DNA of 64,000 nt. Source: Hysterangium stoloniferum (lineage: Eukaryota > Basidiomycota > Agaricomycetes > Hysterangiales > Hysterangiaceae). The position numbers and the translations under genes are program-made. Below the pieces are notes generated by a model. The model was not told where the DNA came from. It was given only the letters and a program-made list of their open reading frames with translations, and did no database searches. Of this stretch, positions 11,885 to 22,920 are shown piece after piece (the stretch's first letter is position 1; each line of letters opens with the position of its first letter). The stretch lies in assembly GCA_015178975.1 (NCBI GenBank), contig WHVD01000003.1:1054001-1118000 (forward strand). Direction: 5' to 3'.

Positions 11885-12566
11885 TGTGAAGGATAAGTCA
11901 TATAGGAGGTGCGGTTAAAGGCTCTAAGCCTTACTCCTTAACCGCTTTATAATCTCATTATTCTCTTTATGTTCTATATTTTTATTCTATTTCTATATCT
12001 CATAAATACGGGTCAAACCCCCTTTATTTAGTTCGAGAGTCCATGTATGCTTGTGGGCGCTCTTGCCCACAAGAAGTATGCACATGTCACAGGTAGTAGT
12101 CACACGGATAAAACTTAGACACCTTTCAACCCCGACAACCATCACCTGCACACGCAAGTACTGGTTCGGGACCTAGTCTGAAACTAGTCTTCGCTCTATC
12201 TCTCTTACTATATCTACAGTAACTACACTTCGCACTGAAACAGTCGAAGTCAGTTACTACCACTCGACTTGACTTCTACCTCTTGGTTCGGGCAGTAAGA
12301 ATATCCATTGTAGTTCACATTCTTAGAATATTCTCTCTCCCTCACAATATATACTTTCTCTCCGCTACTTGGCCATTAGTTCAGCTAGCTACGCAATCGG
12401 ACCGTACCGCAAGGTCGATCCGCTCTTGTAATTATTTACCGATTGCACCTTAAGGGTCAATCATAATCTATACTTGATCACTTCAAACTACTAGTTGGTT
12501 GTATATCGTACTATCGTTAGTCGATAACGATCGCACATTGAGTAGTAAACTACCCGACCCTTTACA
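11885..12566 (+). mobile_element. LTR shared by element A (3') and element B (5')
   Basis: Starts TGTGAAGGATAAG right after a purine-rich tract (ctggaggggcac, 11873-11884) and ends CGACCCTTTACA. It therefore sits as the 3' LTR of A; the gag of B begins downstream, so it can equally be the 5' LTR of B. At 12219-12259 it contains a long hairpin, arms AGTAACT and ACTTCG, loop core ACTG-AAA-CAGT. No full TSD can be assigned because A and B are both truncated. Confidence 0.75.
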
Positions 12567-12652
12567 ACAAGGTGCTCCAAGGAAAAAGGTTTGCAATGTG
12601 TATCTTCCTTAGTTGTTAATGATTCAACCCCTATTTAACTTGCAGCTACTAA

Positions 12653-15600
12653 AATGCCGTGCAAAAACAGGCGGGTTAATAAAGACACTTCTTGGACTAA
12701 TGATGGCGACATATCAATGACTGCTCCGAGCAGTGCACCAGCTGAGGAGGTTCGAGAAAAGTCTGTTCTTGTGGTACGCACATACCACTCATTTACCAGG
12801 AAAAGTTGACTTAAAATATCCTAGCCTCCCACCCCGGGAAATGGCACATCCCGCTTCAAGCGACTTGCGGGCATGGCTGGGACTCGACCCCTTGATCCCT
12901 TGATGCAGGATGAAGAGAATACGTACAACCCCTGAAGAAATTCAAGGCTCTATTCAAGGAAAGCAGGCAGGGCCGAATATCGGGGATGAAAGAGGAAAAA
13001 GAGGAAGGTGCATCATTTCCAGGAGTCAGCACTAGGGCCATACCTGGTGACAAAATATTGCCGCCTCTCAGAAAGGAAAAGGAAGAGCCCCAAGAACCCC
13101 AAACCCAAGCCCAGAAGAGGAAGGCCAATGCAATGGGTATTGATGCAGCCCCCAGTCAGGTGGAAGCAGTAGAAGCAGTGAAGAAAAGGCATGCAGTTGA
13201 GGGATCCATTGAAGTTGGGCACTCTCAGGAACCCAAGACTGTTGGAGGTTCAAGCAAAACCAAAGGCGAAATAGAGGCCTTGAAGGAACGATGAGCGACT
13301 CCTAATAAGGAAACACCACATGTCAGAGTAACCTTTGACACCCCCTCTACGACCCCAAACCCTTTTGACAACTCCCACCACCACCTAGACAGACCAGCTG
13401 CCAATAAAGGTCGACCGTCCTTTTCAACTGTGTTCGTTGACGGAATAGCAGGTAGGGTGTTCGGTCGAGGATCACAAGATCTGGACGAAACCCACCGACC
13501 TCTATCTATCATATCCAATCCTTTCATTGCACCTGGAGGAGAGCCCAGCAACTCATCTGGGAGTTCAGATAGCTCCCATAGTAACTGGCACCAGGGACGT
13601 GGGGGGCAAAACCCTGGAATTCCTAGACTCACGAACCGATCTGGCTCCCGAAGCAGCGACTTACATAATGAGAAAGCGCTTACTCTCAACACAAATAACA
13701 TCAAGATCAAATAGTCCGACCTTCCTGAATACGATGGGAGTCATTCCAAGGCCTTGGAATACATCCTCAACATCATGAGCCTTTCAGAGATCTCGGACTC
13801 GATGAGTGCCCTGTTGGGGGTCTCTCTTCCGAAATGACTCACAGGTAATGCAAAGATTTGGTGGAGCACCTTAGACCATGAGCATTGCACTGAATTCAGT
13901 CAATCTCATGGATCTTTTCTTTGGGGAATTGTCAAGGGTTTATTAGGAACCAGGTGGCATGAATCTCTCGCAATCAAATGGGAAGAGATGAAGTTTTGTC
14001 AAACTCGTCATGATTGCGAAACTCTGATGCAGTACATCCAATGCCGGATTAAGTTGTATCGGTTCCTCTATGGTTTCCACCAGGATCGGAAGGAGGAAAT
14101 GCACTGTTTAATTTTGACCTCACCTACAGAATGGCTCTATTTATTGCAAGGACAACCCATCAACGACATAATGGGGTTGCAAACCTATGCTAATAACTTG
14201 CAGGAAGCTGTCATTAACGCTTGGAATCAGACCCATTGAGAGCGTTATCAGTTTCAAAAGCCCAGAGTCATTATCACCAAACAGGAAGAATTGGATCCCT
14301 GGCATGAGGAAGAACACTCTAGAGGAATCGACCACACTAATAGAGACCACGTCCTTCTCAGCGAAGCCAAAGATAAAACTGTTACTAGGAGATCTAATGT
14401 GAAACAGGGTAAGAAACACGGCAAGTTCTTTTTCAAATGAAGTGACAAGAAAAGTGTCACTAAACCTTCAAAGGAGTGCTGGATTTGCAGGAGTTTAGAG
14501 CATTTTGAGATTGACTGCCCTCACGCGGGTAGGATGTCGCACTATGTCTCTATTAACAAATGCTCCACACAGAACACAACTGAGGAGGTGGAGGCTTACG
14601 AAACAATTTATGGATTAAGCATACAGGGACAGGTACATAACGTTGATGAGGAATTGATTTTCATTTCTGTCTACCTTTCTCAATCAGAGGACAATGCTGT
14701 TTCAAATGCGAGTTCACCTTCAAGTGAGAATGAAGCATCGCAAGTCTATGTTTCTATATCAGACTGTGATTTCATCGAGAAAGGAGATTGGCTAGATGCT
14801 CATCATCAGAACCGGAAAGGTCTGACTGCGATGGGAGCCTTATTGCGACTTGAACCTCCTACCATTGAGGAAATCATCGACAAGGAAGTATTTGCGAACC
14901 GATCTAAGGAAATAAGCCAGACCTACATTATAGAAGACCCCTCTGAGTTAGAGGGATCAGAGGAGGAGAACTTCCCCTTCGACCCAGGACAGTTACCCAA
15001 CCTAATTCCTTGTGAGGAGTCAGACTCTGAAGCGGACGACGACATTCTGAACACTTCACCTAAGGTACCTAATGGTAGACGCATCAGGAAGAACGTCAAA
15101 CTGGCTGCAAGAAAGGAAAGCAAAAGACCCAGGGTCCAATACCCTCGATCCAGTCACCTTATGAAAGAGGATTCGACCATTTACTGCAGAAGGGATCCCC
15201 CAGGTGCATACTCCAGTATTGGGATCTCAGCATTACACATCTACAGACGTGTAGGGAGCACAGAAGCCTCTAATCCTATTAAGATCAGGCTGGACGCTGG
15301 GGCCAACCTCTCCTTAATTTCAGAGGATTTCTATAAGGAGCTAGAGGATCACCCCAAGCTCAAGCAAGGACTTAAGTTGCACCTCGTACAGCTTACCGGT
15401 AATGCTAAAGTATTAGGATACGTCAATGTCCCCATTTATCTCGAAGACAACACCGGTATGCTCCTTAAATTTACCACCGAAACGTACATTGTCCAAGGTA
15501 TGACCATTCCGATTCTTCTCGGAGAGGACTTTCACATGAACTATGAGATTGGGACACTACAAGACCAGCCGTTGGGCTCTAGATTGATTCTACCAGGGAG

Positions 15601-15704
15601 GGTGGGGTCTATCCCAGCCAGTTCCTCCAAGGAGCTGCAGCCTCTAGCCTTCTCGATTAGCAAGATCCCCTTTGAGGAATTAGCTAATGACTCACCTGAA
15701 TTGA
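12653..15704 (+). pseudogene. gag: Element B gag-protease remnant
   Basis: Same order as the first ORF of element C. A short reading frame starts near 12653; homology to C is clear from about 13390 (KGRPSFST) through the capsid-like region (KIWWSTLD, WHESLA, PTEWLYLLQGQP), a CCHC zinc knuckle (CWIC...H...C, about 14478-14519) and a retropepsin-like domain with LDAGANLSLIS and PILLGEDF. In-frame stops at about 13292, 13711, 13835, 14237 and 14438 kill it; most look like CGA-to-TGA or TGG-to-TAG changes. Homology stops abruptly at 15704, so RT and the rest of pol are lacking. Confidence 0.85.
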
Positions 15705-16295
15705 TGTCATGAACATACAAACTCAATTTTCGATAATATTCAATTTAATATTTCTTCAACATTTCTTCGACTTTCCTTCGACTTTCCAACTCGACTTCCG
15801 ACTCGACTTCCGACTCGACTATTCTTCGACAATGTCTTCAACAATATTCAATATCTTTGACTTGTCTCAGTTTGATGTCATTGATGATTTCATTTTGATA
15901 TCATATTATCATCATAGGTAAATGATATATAGTATATAAGGGCAATGATAGGAATGAAGGAAGTCAGTCAGAAAACCTGTATTATATTATATTATTACTG
16001 TATTATATAATCGTCAAACTTTTTCTGAGCCTTTCTTTGACTTATTTATTTGTGAGCCTCTGTGTCCTATCTTTGCCTCACGCTTTATCAACAGGATGAA
16101 TTAATACTTTGTCGAATGAGGCATCTTTATTCGATATTGTTGAATATTCTTCGATTGTTTATTTGACTTTATTGAGTAAAATTCAATTCGTGACAGTGTT
16201 TTCTGACTGCCAACTGTTGATAAAGCATAGGACACTCTAAGCACACCACAAATCCAATTTTTTTCACATCCCCTTCATCTATCATTCCCATGACA
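15705..16295 (+). mobile_element. LTR-like segment (591 bp)
   Basis: Starts TGTCATGAAC and ends CCCATGACA, giving 7 bp inverted ends in TG...CA form, and contains a TATA-like atatataagggc near 15937. It abuts the broken end of element B. No target duplication was found, so it may be one LTR of a rearranged element rather than a solo LTR. Confidence 0.4.
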
Positions 16296-16557
16296 ACATT
16301 ATCTGGACTTGTCATGTCAAGTGGTATTAGGACCCAATCGGCTGAAGCAATACAATCCTGAGATTGACTAGCGATCTTGTTACGACCGGAAATCCCACCG
16401 GACTCCAGGCACTAACTTATACGCACCCACGCCCTATATGCACCCATTATCAGTTTACTGGAATTCCTGCCAGACTCCATATGTCAGACTTGTCTACGTT
16501 CGACTTCGTTACGTTGTGTTTCAGTCACCGGAAAACCCACTGGACTCCGTCTCTGTC
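16296..16557. repeat. Left part of a repeat split by a TIR element
   Basis: Contains repeated phrases of the type CACCGGAAA..CCACCGGACTCC (about 16385 and 16527). The same style continues at 17307-17826, after the TIR insertion, where an LTR-like run similar to positions 1-300 follows. Non-coding. Confidence 0.35.
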
Positions 16558-16559
16558 TA

Positions 16560-17304
16560 AGGTAGGCGTCACTTTAGTTCAGCACCTTATGTAATCATAT
16601 TACTAAGCGCCAAGAGCAGCCAAATTTGCGAATCAAATTTTTGAAAAATTTATTATGAAGTCAAAAAATGAATTGGAGTCACTATAATGGTACAGGCATA
16701 TTAATTTGAGCTTGCTGTACTTGTGCAAGCATGATTGGAAATGTACAATGGCCATGGTATCTTTTGTTGACCCATGCAGTCTCCACTCCACAATTGTGCA
16801 ACTGTGCGTTTGCCACTGCGCTGCTTATGTAATGTGGCCTGTGATCAAGTGCACAGCTTACTGCACAAGTACATGTGCAGCTATACCCTCTTTTTCTTAG
16901 GAGAATTTTTATGTAAGTAAGATAAGTACATATATTTGAATTTAATACAGTTTTCTTTCCCAAATTTAGACCCTTAAAACAAGGCTGCCCAATATATCAC
17001 GTGATGATTATGTAAGCGGCCAATACTGACACTTGCGAAATTTTGAAAATCTCAGAATCACATGGAAACAAGTTTTTAAGCATTCAGAGACTCAAAAAAA
17101 AAGTTAAAATTTGTAAGTCCTATTACTTGGCAAGGGTGAATTATTTTTCAAGTTTTAAACCTGAGAACTGGAGGAATGGATCCCAACTCCACTTCCCTGG
17201 GCTTTAATTACAGATTATCTATGTTGTGGAAGCACAGAAAGGAGTGCAAGTAGGTCACTTTTTTGCTTATATAAACAGGTGCCAAACTAAAGTGATGCCT
17301 ACCT
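16560..17304. mobile_element. Non-autonomous TIR element (745 bp) with TA duplication
   Basis: Terminal inverted repeats of 28 bp match at 25 positions: AGGTAGGCGTCACTTTAGTT at 16560 and its near-complement ending at 17304. TA is present on both sides (16558-16559 and 17305-17306), as expected for Tc1/mariner-type insertion. The interior has no transposase-like frame, so it is a MITE-like derivative. Superfamily is inferred only from the TA and could be wrong. Confidence 0.7.
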
Positions 17305-17306
17305 TA

Positions 17307-17826
17307 TATCCGACTTCGTCCTGCATGTCAGTCACCAGACCCCACTCAGAAAACCCGACATCCCTCTAACAGAGCCTCGTTCCCATTTTAGTCAAATGAC
17401 CTGTCATGATTCGGACTCCACTCCCACTCCATTTCCCCTTATGGTTTCTGATTTGTCACTATTCGGACTCCACTCCATTCCATCCCGTTCCTAACACCAA
17501 TTTGGTGTTTACTATTCCCATTTTATGTTTTGCTTGTTTCGTTTCATCATTACTGGATTCGGTATGACATTCACTCCATGGTCTATTTAAACTGGCAGAT
17601 GTTGTACATACAATCCAGTCAGAAAACTGGCTTAGATTCCCCCCAGTAATCTAATACATTTTCCACTCTAAACCCCTACTTGAATCACACCGCTCACACT
17701 AGTCAGAGCCCACGGGCTCCGGCACATCTATCTCTCTCATCTATCTCGACTCATGACCCATGACCTCCAACCTATGACCCCTCGACCCATGACCCCCACC
17801 TGGACTCCCTGGGATTCCCATCCGCC
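17307..17826. repeat. LTR-like repeat, relative of 1-300
   Basis: Continues the split repeat. From about 17440 it has CGGACTCCACTCC twice, a TTTGGTGTTTACTATTCCC block, ATTTTATGTTTTG, a GGATTCGGTATG block and a TATA-like ctatttaaac near 17581. Order agrees with the first 300 bases of the window. It ends where the element D LTR begins. Confidence 0.35.
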
Positions 17827-18456
17827 TGTGAAGAGTGGTAGAAGCTCTAACCGTTCTATATACGAAGAATATTGACCGTTTAGGTACAATACCACGATGT
17901 ATTGACTGTCTAAGTCTAATACAGGCTGAATGTGTATTGACTGCTTAGTTCAATACGGTAGAGAGAAGTGGCTATCTAAAGTAAGTAGATAGCTAGAACG
18001 AATAAGTAGAATCAACTGTTAAGTGCGATTCTGAACGACTGCTCAAGTGCAAAGTAGAGTAACTAGAGAGTCAGATAATAGAGTAGCGTGGATGTAGTCC
18101 ACGCAGGTTGAGATAAGGATTGAGTTTTGACTGGTACAGTTCGAAACTCAGATTGAGTAGATAGCTAAAGCCCGTCTGTGACGGTCGAGACAATACACCA
18201 ATCACAACTTACAGGACACTAACAGGTGTCTGGGTAAGTCATGGTTGCGGTGTAAAAAGTGTCTGGGTTCTAAACTACGGGCGCTAGAATACATAAGTCT
18301 GGTGTGTGTGCGTCCACAAGAGTCGATGTACCGCATACATAGGTTGTCGAACTAATTATAGATATAATAAAAGAGAGAAAACAGAAATAATAAAGGAAAT
18401 ATAGTAAGAGCTCATCCGACTATATTTCCTGAGTGTATTTTGCCATACCTCTCACA
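17827..18456 (-). mobile_element. 3' LTR of element D (630 bp)
   Basis: TGTGAAGAGTGG...ACCTCTCACA; the reverse complement of the element C LTR type. The purine tract next to it (read on minus: cctgggggcac, 18457-18468) and the end of ORF3 show this is the 3' LTR of a minus-strand element. The outer 5 bp (CCGCC) cannot be matched because the 5' LTR of D is missing. Contains the same chain of hairpins as the C LTR. Confidence 0.88.
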
Positions 18457-19157
18457 GTGCCCCCAGGTCGAAGAGCTATGTCAAAGAAGATGTCGAAGGA
18501 CACTTGGAACTCCTCCCCATGCATCCTGCGATGAACCCCCAAGGTGTAGGATAGCGTTGCCCCAGGCAAGACGCTTGGCATGAAAGGAAAGAGCGATGTC
18601 CTCCCGCTTCGAAGTGTCATTGGTGGATGTCAACCCATCCAGTTTTTGGATCGACGAGACCCAACGACCGTAGGCCTTCTGGCGCGTTCGAATTATGGTG
18701 CAAACACGATCAGCGGAAGCGTCAGTAATGCGTGTTGGAATACGAAGTGAGTCTCGTTACAAACGGATAAGGGCTACAATACATGTATCGACCTTATATG
18801 TATACGCCCAGTAACTGCTTACTAATATAGGCGTATGGTCCATGCTTCTTGCTGCTCGCATATCAGATTCCCAAAATCCAACACACTCCCTCGAGCACAA
18901 GGAGATGACACTAAATCAGAGCACTCCCTTAAACATATCCTTGAGTTCATTTGCCTGAACTCCATGAGATAACCACAACATCCTCCAAATCCCTCAAGTG
19001 CGCTTCTTGAACCTCAAGTACTCCCATACAGTTGCCCATCGTTTCGACTCCCAATCCTATCCTGGATATTACAGGTGATTATGGCAAGTGGTGATGTTTG
19101 ATAGCAATCCAGGATAAACTTGTTACATAGTAAAATGGTGATTCAGCCCTTTCCATG

Positions 19158-21129
19158 TGTTATGTATTTCTAAGTTTTTTCCAATTTTTAAACAATTTCC
19201 CCTAACAAATTGCGAAAACAAATATTCAAATGTAATTATATTGCGACGATTAAATTGTACAATATTTGTTTGATTTATCCTGAATTTATACAATTTATTT
19301 TGTATTTTTATCTAATAAATTGAGCAAGTAATTGAATTTCTACTTTTTATTCTTTTTTGATTAATATGTCGGTGACTCAGCGCTTATTCACAACGCGCGA
19401 GTAATCATGTGACATTCACATGATATTTGAAACTCCGACGCCGACAAAACGCGATTTGAAATACTCGCGCATTATCAAGGTGAAATATATATATTTTTAT
19501 ATTATTATAATAAAATATTATATTTATAACTAACTAAAAGTAAATATAATAATTATATAATAATATAAAACCGGCCTGGCGTTTATTACACGGCGCGCGG
19601 GAAAATCGTCACAACGAGTGACAACCGTCATAACAGGTGACAGTTGTCACAAGGGCGCGCGACGGTCACAGAGGCGCGCGACGGTCACAAAGGCGTGCGA
19701 CGGTCACACAGGCGCGCGACTGTCACAACACGTGACAGTCACAAGACGCGAAGGGTGTCATGCGCGCGCACAGGCACGAGAGCATTATGTCATCATATAT
19801 GTATGCTACTGCAACAAAAACAGGAAACTCTCTGGAACATTCCAGTGGCTTCCAATGGAACATTAGTTAATAGGTACTAATATTAGATAGAATATTGTAG
19901 AATATTCTATAAAATTCTACAATGTTCCATTATGCCAAGAATATTCTATAGTGTCTTAGAAGTAGTTAGAACCTTCCACAATGCTCTAGAAAATTCTAGA
20001 AAATTCTAAATGACATCACTCCTCCCAGAATGACATCATTAAATCTTCTAGAATCTTCTAAATGTCTCAGACTAAAATGTATATAAGGAGCTCAGCTCCA
20101 GCCTTGAATAGAACAACCAATAAATCATATTATCATATCATCTCACCACATCTGTGTGTGTCACTGCAGCAAGCAGGCTACTCCACCCCTATCTGGGAAG
20201 TTGGACATCTAATTCCACCTCTATCTGAGCTGTTGGAAACCCTTGCCACCTCTATCAGAGTTGTTGGCCCAATCAGATCCCTTGTCACCTCAATCTGAGC
20301 TGTTGACTGATCTGCTGTTCCCCTGTCACCTCAATCTGAGTTGTTGACTTTTGTTCCCCCTTGCCACTTCTTAATTGAATAGTTGGCTATCTTTTATATA
20401 TTATTTCCACTTCAGTTAGAGCTGTTGGTTATCAACTAATAATATATAAATAATCTTATACTATAGTCATCTCTTAATTGAGTATTTGATTAATAGTTTT
20501 CTCTACATTGTTATTTGTAGTTTAAGACTTCAGTCACCTCTAGTTGAGTAATTTGACTGTTTATTACATTGCAAATAATCCCATTCCTTTGTTCATTTAT
20601 TGTGAATCAGTAAAGCAAATTCACATAAACAAATACTGAGAATATCCTTGCAGAATCCTTAAGACTACATTAAGATCCTGATAAGTTAATATCACAGTAG
20701 ACCTTGTAGGTTAGTGTAAATAAAGCATATATTAGCCAAATAGTGTTTTATTCTATATCTAATCTTTTGACCCGTTTATAGATATTTTTACTGTTTGACA
20801 AATAGTATAAAATATATATAAACTAGCTAGCATTGAAGTTAAATCTAGCTTCGGAATCAGTAAATTGTTATTCTTATTTTAGTAGTTGTTATCACAGAAA
20901 AAGAACAAGCTTGCACAAGCAGCTCTCAAAACCTTCTTTGCGAAGTTGGGTGCATATATTCAAGTAAACTCTTGACTTCAGGGGTTCTAAGTCTATTTAG
21001 GCTGCCACTGATTAATATCAAATACTTAAATTATTTTACCTTGTAGTGAATTGAGTATTTGCACATTTTGATTGAGCATTGGACTCCTTTTTCCAGAAAA
21101 TAATATTGAAATAAGGCTAATACATTACA
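19158..21129 (+). mobile_element. About 2 kb non-coding insertion (probable solo LTR), copy 1
   Basis: Starts TGTTATGTATTTC, ends ATACATTACA (inverted ends, TG...CA), with CCATG duplicated at 19153-19157 and 21130-21134. Contains a TATA-like gtatataaggagctc at about 20078 followed by 1 kb of A/T-rich leader-like DNA, as in a long U3-R-U5. A 19 bp tandem repeat (GCGCGCGACGGTCACAGAG) occurs 4 times at 19655-19730. The second copy is at 33730-35807. No coding frame. Confidence 0.75.
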
Positions 21130-22894
21130 CCATGGGTGCGCAATGATAAATGCGGATTGTACGAATTGTCGCTGTGTGAGTGTAGGCATGAATGAGTGTT
21201 GTAGTGCCAATGTAATGTGTGGTAAGCAATAAATGGTGCGACGTTAGAAGGGGGGCAGTCGCTTTCTTGATATGTGGCAATTCAATTGAACACTTGCCAC
21301 TGATATGCTCAGTGCATTCGACGTTGATGTCCTTGGCTCGGCATTGACATGGCGTTGCACCTTCTTCTCGTTGGCCAGGCATTACATCGTTTCGCCTCTA
21401 TAACGTTCGCAGTGGATATATGGCCATTGCCATTGCGTTTTTGAGATTCCAGGTATGTTCTCATCCATTTTGTCCTGGGGCTGTTCATCTATGCGTAGCA
21501 AGGCTGTAATGGCAGCAACATCTCGCAGCAAGTTGTTCTGAGGCAGCATAGGGATACTAATGTCCCCTTCAACCATGCCTTCGTAGCTGCTGATTGAATA
21601 TGCAGGTGTACACTAACGATTTGCGTGCATGATGGCCTCAACTGATGGTTCCGATTCCGGCGTGTGTGGACTCTTTGAAATCTTTGAGCAGGTCCCTGTG
21701 GGTGCATCGACCATCGTGGATGTGGACAGTCATCCCTGACCATCGCGACTCGAGCCCTAGTGCTCGCAATACTCCAATACACTCCCTCGAGCATAGAGGC
21801 TCGGAAATATACCATGCAGTGTTGAGGTGCAAACGATCCAAAGTGAGTGTGAGTTTGTGCACTGGTCAGAAAATCGGTCGCCAGTTGTCGTCGTCCTGTG
21901 TGATGTGCCTCGAAGTAAGATTCTTGGTTTTCTTCTTCCAATTCATCACCCTATCACCAACGTTCCTTTGCCTGTCTAGCTAATCGCCCAGTTCAGCGTT
22001 CCCTCCAGTAGGGCTCTTCCATCCCTCTGGCTCACAATGAGACTGCAATTTGGTCGCTACCTCAGTCATCTGCTGGGTTTTCCTGCATTCCATACTTTCG
22101 CATTTGTCTCTATCGCAGCTGTCATTGATTGCGATATTGGCGGTAGTTGTGATTGGTGGTGCCTCGAAAAGGTGAGGACTTTCATCGATGCCCGGAACTG
22201 CCTGCGGGTCTTTGTACGTTGAGTCCTCTCGATTCGAGGTCTCAATTGTTCACAGTTCAGCTGTGGTTAACGGGAGCCATCTGTGACGCATTTGACATTG
22301 ACAGCTGTTCCTAGCTGTTGCATACGTGGCAGTCCCTGCATGTTGTGACGTGAGTCCTAATGCTCGCTATCCCTTCCTATCCCAAATCTAACGCACTCCC
22401 TCGAGCATGAGGGACTCGCAGTGACCATTCCCACTCCCTCAAATGATAAATCCATACCGTCCAATTTTCCCAGTCCAAATTTTCCTCACTGCAACTTCAT
22501 CCTGATGCACCGTATCTCTCCAAGACATGATAGTTATAGCATTCCCTCTGGTGAAGACAGCTTGTCTTTCCAGCTCACAATCGACCTGTCGGGTTGGCCA
22601 TCCTCAGGCTCAATGGGTTCTGGGATTTTCGGCTCCTCAGTCAGCCAGATCGTCGCAGCGTTATTGGGAGCGTGTGCAGGATATTACAGTTTTGAGTGTA
22701 AAGTCTTGTTATGGTAATGACTGTAGAATTAGTGGTAGTATGTGAAGAGTGAAGTTCGCACAGTTAATGACAATGCGTGGAATGGCGGTTTGTGCAATGG
22801 GATTAAAGGTGGTCTACAACAGCACCTAGCTTTGGTGAACGGTAGCTAACCGTGATCCGTTTGTGTTTTGTGAAGTTGACATTTCGAATGTGCA

Positions 22895-22920
22895 GGAGTG
22901 CGCTGCCGGGGCCCATAACC
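22895..22920 (-). other. Putative half-tRNA(iMet) primer binding site of element E
   Basis: Directly abuts the LTR at 22921. The plus strand resembles the initiator tRNA-Met anticodon arm ending at the anticodon loop (CAT within CCCATAACC). Copia-type hemiviruses prime with such a cleaved half tRNA. The tRNA comparison is from memory. Confidence 0.6.

Noticed and set aside
21489..22745. Several 60-150 codon frames on both strands inside element E
   Set aside because: No recognisable motif; overlapping on opposite strands and within a non-autonomous element.
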